Below are positions 9,069 to 16,096 of a DNA stretch of 64,000 nt, piece after piece. Position 1 is the first letter of the stretch. Every line of letters starts with the position of its first letter. The notes below the pieces were generated by a model. That model was not told the DNA's origin. It worked only from the letters and a program-made list of their open reading frames with translations, and ran no database searches. The translations under genes were made by a program, and so were the position numbers. Source of the DNA: Ferrovibrio sp965278975 (GTDB lineage Bacteria > Pseudomonadota > Alphaproteobacteria > Ferrovibrionales > Ferrovibrionaceae); the NCBI RefSeq assembly GCF_965278975.1, contig NZ_OZ257126.1:3968001-4032000 (forward strand). Reading direction: 5' to 3'.

Positions 9069-9087
9069 CTTGTTGCAACTCATTATC
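9069..9087 (-). promoter_or_regulatory. Putative Fur box upstream of the siderophore receptor
   Basis: Within an AT-rich patch, the 19 bases match the classical Fur consensus at 12 of 19 positions by eye. The half-site CTCATTATC is nearly perfect. It lies about 145 bases upstream of the receptor start and downstream of the terminator of the divergent neighbour, where the promoter of the iron-uptake unit would be expected. An AT-rich tract at 9088-9105 could hold the promoter hexamers. Fur control of receptor-piuC-exbBD-tonB is inferred from family knowledge. Confidence 0.55.
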
Positions 9088-9138
9088 AATATAAATTTAA
9101 AATAACCAAACCGGCCAGGACTTCAGCCGGCGCAACAT

Positions 9139-9163
9139 AAAAAAAGGGGGCCATCAGGCCCCC
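9139..9163 (-). terminator. Rho-independent terminator of the aldehyde dehydrogenase gene
   Basis: A seven-base stem GGGGGCC/GGCCCCC with an ATCA loop (9146-9163). On the minus strand it is followed by a run of seven T (9139-9145 read in reverse). It lies 27 bases past the stop codon of the aldehyde dehydrogenase gene and separates it from the iron-uptake unit. Confidence 0.85.
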
Positions 9164-9189
9164 TCTTCCTCTTTCATATCCCGGCTGAC

Positions 9190-10623
9190 TCAGAGGCCGA
9201 CCTGGGTGATGAACTTGGTGTTCAGGTAGGCTTCGATGGCCTCCGAACCGCCTTCCGAACCGAAGCCCGAATCCTTGATGCCGCCGAACGGCACTTCCGG
9301 CAGGGCCAGGCCATGATGGTTGATCGACACCATGCCGCTCTCGAAGGCGGAGCCGATCGCCGCCGCCGTCTTGGCCGACTTGGTATAGGCATAGGCAGCC
9401 AGGCCATAGGGCAGCCGGTTGGCTTCCCGCACCACGGCATCGAAGTCCGAGAAGGCGCTGATCGGCGCCAGCGGGCCGAACGGCTCCTCGTTCATGATGC
9501 GGGCTTCCAGGGGCACGTCGGTCATCACCGTCGGCTCGAAGAAGTTGCCCTTGTTGCCGATGCGCTTGCCGCCGGTCTGGACCTTGGCGCCCTTCGACAC
9601 GGCATCGCTGACAAACATTTCCATCGCCTGCACACGGCGGTCATTGGCCAGCGGACCCATGCGGGTATCCTTGTCCATGCCGTCGCCGACCTTGAGGCCC
9701 TTGGCGAACTTGACGAAGCCATCCACGAACTGGTCGTAGACCTTCTCATGCACGAGGAAGCGCGTGGGCGCCACGCAGACCTGACCGGCATTGCGGAACT
9801 TGTTTGCCGACAGCACCTTAACGGCAGTATCTACATCAGCATCTTCAAATACGATGGCCGGCGCATGACCGCCCAGTTCCATGGTGATGCGCTTCATATG
9901 CGCGCCCGCCAGCATGGAGAGATGCTTACCCACCGGGGTCGAGCCGGTGAAAGTGATCTTGCGGATCACCGGATGCGGGATCAGGTATTCCGAAATCTCC
10001 GACGGCACGCCATAGACCAGCTGCACCACGCCTTCCGGCACGCCAGCATCGAGATAGGCCTGCACCAGGGCAGCGCAAGCCGCCGGGGTCTCTTCCGGGC
10101 CCTTCAGGATGATCGAACAGCCGGCGGCAATGGCGGCCGAGCATTTGCGGACGGCCTGGTTGATCGGGAAGTTCCAGGGTGTGAAAGCGGCGACCGGGCC
10201 GACCGGCTCCTTCACCACCAGCTGATACACGCCCTCGGCGCGCGGCGGCACCACGCGGCCATAAGTGCGGCGGGCTTCCTCGGCGAACCAGTCCATGATG
10301 TCGCCGGCCAGCAGGGTCTCGCCCTTGGCCTCGATGAACGGCTTGCCCTGTTCGGCGCTCATGATCTTGCCGATTTCATCGGCGCGGCTGCGGATGATGT
10401 CGGCGGCCTTGCGCAGAGTCTTGTAGCGGTCGAAGGCACCGACCTTCTTCCACACCTGGAAGCCCTTCTCGGCAGCGGCAAGCGCACGGTCGAGATCGGC
10501 CTTTTCGGCCTTCGCCACGGTACCGATGGTTTCGCCGGTAGCCGGGTTCAGCACCGGGATGGTGACGCCGGCGGCACCGCCGACCCAGGAACCGCCAATA
10601 TGAAGCTGGGTATTGGGATACAT
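9190..10623 (-). CDS. gabD: NAD(P)-dependent aldehyde dehydrogenase, succinate-semialdehyde dehydrogenase-like
   Basis: Cytoplasmic aldehyde dehydrogenase, closest in pattern to succinate-semialdehyde dehydrogenases that feed succinate into the citric acid cycle. The 477-residue length is standard. Visible landmarks are PWNFPINQAVRKCSAAIAAG with the catalytic Asn, FTGSTPVGK for the nucleotide loop, MELGGHAP with the general-base Glu and RNAGQVCVAPTRF with the nucleophilic Cys. The C-terminal INHHGLALPEVPFGGIKDSG segment also fits. A perfect GGAGGAAA precedes the ATG. It is transcribed alone between its own terminator and a divergent ATPase gene. A terminator-like hairpin sits in its leader. 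The exact aldehyde is uncertain; no GABA transaminase gene is nearby. Confidence 0.88.
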   Translation of the reverse strand: MYPNTQLHIGGSWVGGAAGVTIPVLNPATGETIGTVAKAEKADLDRALAAAEKGFQVWKKVGAFDRYKTLRKAADIIRSRADEIGKIMSAEQGKPFIEAKGETLLAGDIMDWFAEEARRTYGRVVPPRAEGVYQLVVKEPVGPVAAFTPWNFPINQAVRKCSAAIAAGCSIILKGPEETPAACAALVQAYLDAGVPEGVVQLVYGVPSEISEYLIPHPVIRKITFTGSTPVGKHLSMLAGAHMKRITMELGGHAPAIVFEDADVDTAVKVLSANKFRNAGQVCVAPTRFLVHEKVYDQFVDGFVKFAKGLKVGDGMDKDTRMGPLANDRRVQAMEMFVSDAVSKGAKVQTGGKRIGNKGNFFEPTVMTDVPLEARIMNEEPFGPLAPISAFSDFDAVVREANRLPYGLAAYAYTKSAKTAAAIGSAFESGMVSINHHGLALPEVPFGGIKDSGFGSEGGSEAIEAYLNTKFITQVGL

Positions 10624-10637
10624 CTATTTCCTCCTGG

Positions 10638-10676
10638 CAAAAAAGCCCGCACCGGGACCTAGTTCGGGGTGCGGGC
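10638..10676 (-). terminator. Terminator-like hairpin in the 5' leader of the aldehyde dehydrogenase gene
   Basis: Nine-base stem GCCCGCACC/GGTGCGGGC (10645-10653 with 10668-10676). On the minus strand it is followed directly by TTTTTT and then, within a few bases, by the GGAGG ribosome site of the dehydrogenase. As an intrinsic terminator it would stop leader transcripts just before the gene, which is the geometry of an attenuator. It could alternatively shield the gene from transcription entering from upstream. No leader peptide with a convincing stop codon was found. Confidence 0.6.
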
Positions 10677-10794
10677 GGCATCGTGTCGGCGCGGAGTATG
10701 GCGCAATAGCCAGGCAACCGCTACGGCTTGCGCCACCCCTGCCGCCTCCGCAATATGGCGCCCCCGAGAAAGAAATAAACCCAACAGAAAAACC

Positions 10795-11712
10795 GTGAAA
10801 AAGCCCTCCAAGACCCCTGCTACCACCACCACTCCTGACGCTACCGACATTGCCGCCAGCCTGGCCCGCATCGCCACAGCCCTTGAGCGCCTGGCGCCGC
10901 CTTCGGCGCCGGTTTTCGATGACCGCGCCGCCGATGCCTATGTCTGGCATGCCGCGCCGTTTCCGGGCTGGCTGGAGCCGGTAACGCGCATCAACGCCGT
11001 CTCGATCAAGCTGCTGCGCGGCGTCGAACGGGTCAGCGACATCCTGCTCGACAATACCCGCCGCTTCGCGCGCGGCCTGCCGGCCAACAACGCCCTGCTG
11101 TGGGGCGCGCGCGGCATGGGCAAAAGCTCGCTGGTGAAGGCCGCGCTGGGCGCTGTGAACGCCGACAAGCCGGGCGTGCTGGCGCTGGTGGAAATCCACC
11201 GCGAGGACATCCCCACCCTGCCCGAATTGCTGAAGCAGCTGCGCGGCTCGAAGCGCCGCTTCATCCTGTTCTGCGACGACCTCTCCTTCGATGCCGAGGA
11301 CCAGCATTACAAGTCGCTGAAGGCCGTGCTGGAAGGCGGCATCGAGGGCCGCCCCGATAACGTGATCTTCTACGCCACCTCGAACCGCCGCCACCTGCTG
11401 CCGCGCGATATGGTGGACAACGAGCGCTCGACGGCGATCAATCCCGGCGAAGCCGTTGAGGAAAAGGTGTCGCTGTCTGATCGCTTCGGCCTCTGGCTCG
11501 GCTTCCATAGCTGCAGCCAGGACGATTACTTCGCCATGCTCGACGCATATGTGGCCGCCTATGGCCTCAAGATCGATCAGAAGCGCCTGCGCGCCGAAGC
11601 CGTGGAATGGTCGATGACGCGCGGTTCGCGCTCGGGCCGCGTCGCCTGGCAGTTCATCCAGGACCTCGCCGGCCGCCTCGGTGCCAGACTGGACAGCCCG
11701 AAAGTGAAGTAA
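10795..11712 (+). CDS. DUF815 family AAA+ ATPase
   Basis: Conserved P-loop ATPase of unknown role. The 305-residue protein begins with a Lys/Thr/Ala-rich tail. The ATPase core has the Walker A motif GARGMGKSSLVKA near residue 107 and the Walker B region RFILFCDDLSFD near residue 157. The family signature NVIFYATSNRRHLLPRDM follows near residue 192, and a lid region with SRSGRVAWQFIQDL lies near the end. A GTG start is chosen at 10795 because upstream in-frame sequence reads as leader rather than protein, and most DUF815 proteins start about here. The gene is divergent from the aldehyde dehydrogenase gene and convergent with the NlpD-like gene. No partner gene suggests its function. Confidence 0.9.
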   Translation: MKKPSKTPATTTTPDATDIAASLARIATALERLAPPSAPVFDDRAADAYVWHAAPFPGWLEPVTRINAVSIKLLRGVERVSDILLDNTRRFARGLPANNALLWGARGMGKSSLVKAALGAVNADKPGVLALVEIHREDIPTLPELLKQLRGSKRRFILFCDDLSFDAEDQHYKSLKAVLEGGIEGRPDNVIFYATSNRRHLLPRDMVDNERSTAINPGEAVEEKVSLSDRFGLWLGFHSCSQDDYFAMLDAYVAAYGLKIDQKRLRAEAVEWSMTRGSRSGRVAWQFIQDLAGRLGARLDSPKVK

Positions 11713-11720
11713 GCCTTATC

Positions 11721-11748
11721 CGTCACCCCCGCGAAAGCGGGGATGACG
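11721..11748. repeat. Short palindromic intergenic repeat (GAAA-loop), possible terminator
   Basis: Twelve-base arms CGTCACCCCCGC and GCGGGGATGACG (one mismatch) around a GAAA loop, between two convergent genes. A T run at 11755-11759 follows, so it may also end transcription of the DUF815 gene. The GTCA-flanked GC hairpin recurs in larger form at 25096 and 42887, which suggests a dispersed repeat family. Confidence 0.75.
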
Positions 11749-11757
11749 GCAGGCTTT

Positions 11758-13101
11758 TTAACCGAACGCCGTTTCGCGGTTCTCAAGCATCGCCACGGTG
11801 AGGAACTTGGCCGGATCGACGGCCTGGGTGCCACGGCGGATTTCGAAATGCAGCTGCGGCTGATCGACGCCGCCGGACGAGCCGACAGTGGCGATGGCCT
11901 GGCCACGCGTCACCTTCTGGCCCTTCTGCACCAGCACGCGGTCGAGATGGGCATAGGCGGTGATCCAGCCATCGGCATGGCGCACCAGCACCAGATTGCC
12001 GAAGCCGCGCACTTCGCTGCCGGCATAGACCACCACGCCATTCTCGGCCGAGATCACGCCTGAACCGGCGCGGGCGGCGATGTTGATGCCGTCATTATGC
12101 ATGCCATCCGGCTTCTGGCCGAAGGTCGAGAGAATGCGGCCACGCACCGGCCAGGCGAAGGTGCGGCCGGCACGCGGCGGCGGCTCGTCATCGGCCTTGG
12201 CGCTCGGTGCACCGGGGAAAGTCTGCGGCGGCACCGCAGCGGCAACCGGCGTCGGCACCATCACAGGTGCGGCGGGGATGGCCGGAGCCGTCACGGGGGC
12301 CGTCACGGGGGCCGGAGCTACAGCCTGGGCCACCGGAACCGGCGCTTGAACAGCCGGGGCTTGCGCAACCGGCTGCGGTTCGGGTTCGGCTTGTGCCGGC
12401 GCTGCGATCTGAACCGGCGCCAGAGCGACTGCCTCCTCACGCACCGGCTCGGCAGCCTGCGGCTTCGGCGCGGCAGCAACTACAGGGGCCGGCTTGGCAG
12501 CGGCAGCAACATGACGGGCTGGCGGCGCGGCCTGGGCGGTCGGCGACGGCAATTCCTCCACCATCACACCGGTGCCGCTAAGCGCGGGTGCCACCGGGGC
12601 CGGTGAAAGCGCGAAGCCGCCGGAACTGCGCGGCGTGGCTTGAGTCTGTGCGGCCTGGGTCTGTACTGGTGCAGCGGCCACAACAGCCGGCGCCTCGCGC
12701 TGAACAACCTGCACGCGGTCATGACTCGCGGCGCCAGCCGGCAGCCGCAACTGCTGGCCGACTTGCAGGTGATAGGGTTCCTGCAGGCCGTTGGCGTCGA
12801 TCAGGCTGCGGGCCGCAATGTTATGCTGCCGCGCCAGACCATAAAGAGTGTCGCCGCGCTGCACGGTGATATCGCCGCCAAAGCCGGTATCGGCCGCAGC
12901 CATGGCGACCGGCGCGGCAGGCGCGGCACGGCGGCTGGCATAGGACGGCTGCTGCTCCTGGGCCGGGCCCAAGCGGTGATTGAAGGTGACGGGAGCCGGC
13001 GACTGCTGGCCGCAGGCGGCGAGCAGCAACACCAGGGCGGGTGCCATGAAACGGGCCGGGACAACGCAACGCAGGCTCTTCAGCTTCGAACCAATGGCCA
13101 C
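11758..13101 (-). CDS. nlpD: LysM/LytM-domain lipoprotein, NlpD-like amidase activator
   Basis: Exported lipoprotein likely to bind peptidoglycan and activate cell-separation amidases. The 447-residue protein has a signal sequence with lipobox LLLAACG (Cys near residue 30). A LysM domain (about 78-122) contains DTLYGLARQHN and LQVGQQLRLP. A long Ala/Pro/Val-rich linker (about 135-310) leads to a C-terminal LytM (M23) domain (about 318-440). The metal-ligand positions are changed: the usual HxxxD reads NDGIN and the usual HxH reads QLH, while YAHL is kept. This matches catalytically inactive NlpD, as does the RGFGNLVLVRHADGW segment. It is not beside surE/pcm as in enteric bacteria. The linker explains the many spurious opposite-strand frames. 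Confidence 0.88.
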   Translation of the reverse strand: MAIGSKLKSLRCVVPARFMAPALVLLLAACGQQSPAPVTFNHRLGPAQEQQPSYASRRAAPAAPVAMAAADTGFGGDITVQRGDTLYGLARQHNIAARSLIDANGLQEPYHLQVGQQLRLPAGAASHDRVQVVQREAPAVVAAAPVQTQAAQTQATPRSSGGFALSPAPVAPALSGTGVMVEELPSPTAQAAPPARHVAAAAKPAPVVAAAPKPQAAEPVREEAVALAPVQIAAPAQAEPEPQPVAQAPAVQAPVPVAQAVAPAPVTAPVTAPAIPAAPVMVPTPVAAAVPPQTFPGAPSAKADDEPPPRAGRTFAWPVRGRILSTFGQKPDGMHNDGINIAARAGSGVISAENGVVVYAGSEVRGFGNLVLVRHADGWITAYAHLDRVLVQKGQKVTRGQAIATVGSSGGVDQPQLHFEIRRGTQAVDPAKFLTVAMLENRETAFG

Positions 13102-13171
13102 CGGGGTACCCTCTCGCAGGAATCGACTCGTACTTATAGCCCGGGGGTGGTTGCGGAACCGTTAATCCGCG

Positions 13172-13849
13172 TTAACCGTAGCGGTCTTCCTTCCAGGGGT
13201 CGCCCTCATTGTGATAGCCGCGCACTTCCCAATAGCCCGGCGCCTCGCGGTCGAGGAAGGCGATATGCTTCACCCATTTGGCGGATTTCCAGAAATACCA
13301 GCGCGGCATCACCACCCGCACCGGGCCGCCATGCTCGCGGGTAATCGGCGCCCCTTCCCAGCTATGGGCCAGCAGCACATCGGCGGCGCTGAAATGCTCC
13401 AGCGTCACGTTCGTCGCATAGCCATCATAGCTCTGGAACACCACGAACCTGGCTTCCGGGCGTGGCTTGACCAATTTCAGCAGGTCGCGCGCCAGCACGC
13501 CGGCCCAATGGTTGTCATACCGCGACCACGCGGTGACGCAGTGGATATCGGATAGCGTTTCGGTCTGCGGCAGGTCGAGGAAGGCGTTCCAGTCCAGCTT
13601 CACCGGATTGGCCACCAGACCACCGACCGAAAGCTGCCACTTATCGAGCAGGATATTGGGCTGCACGCCGAGATCGAGCACCGGCCAGTCGCGCACCTGG
13701 CGCTGGCCCGGCGGCAGACGGCGGGTCAGCTGCGGCGCGTCTTTCTCACCCGTAAGGAGCCGGCCATCCTTGGCCCATTGCTGCTTGCTGGCTATCAGCT
13801 TGTCCTTGATCTTGCCGACCAGGGTGGGCTTGTAGTCGTTGCCGCTCAT
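13172..13849 (-). CDS. Sulfite oxidase-like molybdopterin oxidoreductase
   Basis: Member of the oxidoreductase molybdopterin-binding (sulfite oxidase/YedY) superfamily in its short cytosolic form. The 225-residue protein has no signal peptide and no dimerisation domain. The molybdenum-ligand Cys lies in DIHCVTAWSRYDN (about residue 104). The YDGYATNVTLE and HGGPVRVVMPRWYFWKSAKWV stretches are typical of this subgroup, which is annotated as sulfite oxidase-like from sequence alone. It precedes no obvious haem partner gene. The gene lies 12 bases upstream of the smpB stop side on the same strand, so it may be read through from dapA-smpB. The substrate is unknown. Confidence 0.88.
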   Translation of the reverse strand: MSGNDYKPTLVGKIKDKLIASKQQWAKDGRLLTGEKDAPQLTRRLPPGQRQVRDWPVLDLGVQPNILLDKWQLSVGGLVANPVKLDWNAFLDLPQTETLSDIHCVTAWSRYDNHWAGVLARDLLKLVKPRPEARFVVFQSYDGYATNVTLEHFSAADVLLAHSWEGAPITREHGGPVRVVMPRWYFWKSAKWVKHIAFLDREAPGYWEVRGYHNEGDPWKEDRYG

Positions 13850-13861
13850 GCCTGCCTCGCT

Positions 13862-14338
13862 TCAGTCCCGCGCGCGCAGCAGCCTCTGCTTCTCGCGGTT
13901 CCAGTCGCGTTCCTTCTCGGACTCGCGCTTGTCGTGGAGCTTCTTGCCGCGCGCCAGGGCGAGTTTCACTTTCGCCAGGCCGCGCTCGTTGAAATATAGG
14001 GACAGCGGCACCAAGGTCACGCCACCCCGTTTCAGGCTCCCGATAAGTTTACTGATTTCCTTGCGCTTCAACAGCAGCTTGCGCGGCCGGCGCGGCTCGT
14101 GATTGAAGCGGTTGGCGCCGGCATATTCCGGGATATAGGCGTTCACCAGCATGATCTCGCCGCTGACTTCCTCAGCATACGAGTCCTGGATATTGGCGCG
14201 ACCGGTGCGCAGGCTTTTCACCTCCGAGCCGACCAGCACGATACCGGCGTCGAGCGTCTCGTCGAGGTGATAATCGTAGCGCGCGCGCCGGTTGTCGGCC
14301 ACCGTCTTGGACTGGCCGGCGCGCGGAGCGGCTGCCAT
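13862..14338 (-). CDS. smpB: SsrA-binding protein SmpB
   Basis: Binds tmRNA and delivers it to stalled ribosomes for trans-translation. The 158-residue protein shows the family path: RRARYDYHLDETLDAGIVL, SEVKSLRTGRANIQDSYAE and NAYIPEYAGANRFNHEPRR. The KLLLKRKEI segment follows, then the basic C-terminal tail GKKLHDKRESEKERDWNREK that enters the decoding centre. It starts six bases after dapA ends, so dapA-smpB is co-transcribed, an arrangement frequent in Alphaproteobacteria. The tmRNA gene itself is not in the window. Confidence 0.98.
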   Translation of the reverse strand: MAAAPRAGQSKTVADNRRARYDYHLDETLDAGIVLVGSEVKSLRTGRANIQDSYAEEVSGEIMLVNAYIPEYAGANRFNHEPRRPRKLLLKRKEISKLIGSLKRGGVTLVPLSLYFNERGLAKVKLALARGKKLHDKRESEKERDWNREKQRLLRARD

Positions 14339-14344
14339 GGCTGC

Positions 14345-15235
14345 TTACTTCTTCTTGCGCGGCTTCTTGATGCCGGCAGCCGCCAGGGCCGCCTTCACCT
14401 TGGCCTGGGTGTCCTTGGTGATCGGCGCCAGCGGCAGGCGCACATCGGCCTGGCAGATGCCGAGCAACTGGGCGGCATACTTCACCGGCGCCGGGTTCGG
14501 CTCGACGAACAGTGCGGTATGCAGCGGCAGCAGCTTTTCCATGATCACCTGCGCCTTGGCGTGATCGCCGGCGAGGCTGGCTTCCTGCATCCGCGCCACC
14601 GGGCCCGGTGCGATATTCGCCGTCACCGAGATGCAACCGACGCCGCCATGGGCATTGAAGGCCAGGGCGGTGGCATCATCGCCATCAAGCTGGCAGAACT
14701 TTTCGCCAGCAGCGGCGCGCATGCGCAGCGGGCGCAGGATATCGCCGGTGGCATCCTTCACGCCGGCAATGCGCGGCAGCTTGGCCAGCGCCGCCATGGT
14801 CTCCACGCTCATGTCGATCACGCAGCGCGGCGGGATGTTGTAGATGAAGATCGGGATGCGGGTGGCATCATGCAGCGCCTTGTAATGCGCATACAGGCCG
14901 GCCTGGTTCGGCTTGTTGTAATACGGCGTCACCACCAGCACGGCATCGGCGCCGGCCTTCTTGGCATGCTTGGTCAGCTCGATAGCTTCGGCGGTGGAAT
15001 TCGAGCCCGCGCCAGCCATCACCGGCACGCGGCCGCGCGCCACTTCGATGCAGAGTTCGATCACACGCTTGTGTTCGTCATGGCTCAGGGTCGGCGATTC
15101 ACCGGTAGTGCCGCAGGGCACCAAGCCATGGGTCCCTTCCGCGATCTGCCATTCCACCAGATCGCCGAAGGCGCGCTCGTCCACCTTGCCGTTCTTGAAC
15201 GGGGTGATCAGCGCGACGAAAGAGCCCTTGAACAT
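14345..15235 (-). CDS. dapA: 4-hydroxy-tetrahydrodipicolinate synthase DapA
   Basis: Condenses pyruvate with aspartate semialdehyde, the first committed step of lysine and diaminopimelate synthesis. The 296-residue TIM-barrel protein shows PCGTTGESPTLSHDEH near residue 43, AGAGSNSTAEAIELTKHA near residue 78 and VVTPYYNKPNQAGLYAHY with the active-site Tyr. The Schiff-base Lys lies in RIAGVKDATGD near residue 161. It ends in a Lys/Arg-rich tail. The ATG at 15235 is chosen because the protein family starts at MFKGSF; an in-frame extension to 15334 has no family resemblance. It is divergent from a LysE-type exporter gene, which is notable because LysE-family members export amino acids, but no functional link is shown. 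Confidence 0.97.
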   Translation of the reverse strand: MFKGSFVALITPFKNGKVDERAFGDLVEWQIAEGTHGLVPCGTTGESPTLSHDEHKRVIELCIEVARGRVPVMAGAGSNSTAEAIELTKHAKKAGADAVLVVTPYYNKPNQAGLYAHYKALHDATRIPIFIYNIPPRCVIDMSVETMAALAKLPRIAGVKDATGDILRPLRMRAAAGEKFCQLDGDDATALAFNAHGGVGCISVTANIAPGPVARMQEASLAGDHAKAQVIMEKLLPLHTALFVEPNPAPVKYAAQLLGICQADVRLPLAPITKDTQAKVKAALAAAGIKKPRKKK

Positions 15236-15317
15236 GAGCGAGTCCTCGAAAATAAAACAGTCACGGAGCGGCGAACATAGACGCCGGACCGGGCAACGGC
15301 AAGCACCTAAACCACTG

Positions 15318-15346
15318 TTGCACCGCACCGCCACCAGCCCGATACT
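15318..15346 (+). promoter_or_regulatory. Possible sigma-70-type promoter for the LysE-family gene
   Basis: TTGCAC and GATACT hexamers separated by 17 bases, ending about 35 bases ahead of the start codon. The match to consensus is moderate (three and four of six), so this is only a candidate. Confidence 0.3.
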
Positions 15347-15381
15347 GCAGCAAAATTGTACCCTTACATCAGGAACTTGCG

Positions 15382-16032
15382 ATGGACTTGCTGCCCCACC
15401 TCGCCGCGCTTGCCGGCATGCATCTGCTGATGGCGATGGTGCCGGGACCGAATACAGTTGTGGTGAGCCACTTTTCCGCCGCCCGGTCGCGCCGTCACGG
15501 CTTGGCTGCGATGGCCGGCGTGGTGCTGGCCTCGCTGCTCTGGGTGGCCCTGAGCCTCGCCGGCATCGGCCTGCTGCTGCTGGAAGCCGGCGCGCTCTAC
15601 CGCCTGCTGCGGCTGCTTGGCGCCGCCTATCTGCTCTATGTCGCCTTCCGCCTGCTGCGCAGCGCCCTGCGGCGCCAGGATGCGGCGACCGCTCCGCCCG
15701 CGCTCGGCTGGCTCGGCCAGCGGCCCTTTGCCGCCGGGCTTGTCACCACGCTCAGCAACCCGAAATCGGCGGTGTTCTGGACCAGCGTTTTCGCCATCGC
15801 CCTGCCCGCCGCGCCGCCGGCCTGGTTCTATGCCGCCGTGATCGCGGTGATCGCCGTGCAATCGGCTTTCTGGTACGGCCTGGTGGCGCTGCTGCTCTCC
15901 ACCGGCCTGGCGCGCCAGGGTTATGCCCGCATCGCCCGCTGGCTGGATGGCCTGGCCGGCCTTGCCATGCTGGGCCTGGGGATCAAGCTGGGCGACGAGG
16001 TGCGGCGCGAACTGGCGCTGCGCCTGCCCTAG
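15382..16032 (+). CDS. LysE/RhtB-family amino-acid exporter
   Basis: Inner-membrane translocator of the LysE superfamily, whose members export amino acids such as lysine, homoserine or threonine. The 216-residue protein has about six hydrophobic segments. Family marks are HLLMAMVPGPNTVVVSHFSA near residue 14, the AARSRRHGLAAMAGVVLASL loop, LGAAYLLYVAFRLLR near residue 75 and LVTTLSNPKSAVFWTSVFA near residue 117. AGGAACT lies seven bases ahead of the ATG. The gene stands alone between dapA (divergent) and the lytic transglycosylase gene. The substrate cannot be predicted from sequence. Confidence 0.9.
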   Translation: MDLLPHLAALAGMHLLMAMVPGPNTVVVSHFSAARSRRHGLAAMAGVVLASLLWVALSLAGIGLLLLEAGALYRLLRLLGAAYLLYVAFRLLRSALRRQDAATAPPALGWLGQRPFAAGLVTTLSNPKSAVFWTSVFAIALPAAPPAWFYAAVIAVIAVQSAFWYGLVALLLSTGLARQGYARIARWLDGLAGLAMLGLGIKLGDEVRRELALRLP

Positions 16033-16096
16033 CTAAAGGCGAAATCAGGCCAGAACGGGTTTGGCCGCTGGCGGCTGAAATGCTAGGCTGCTCAAG

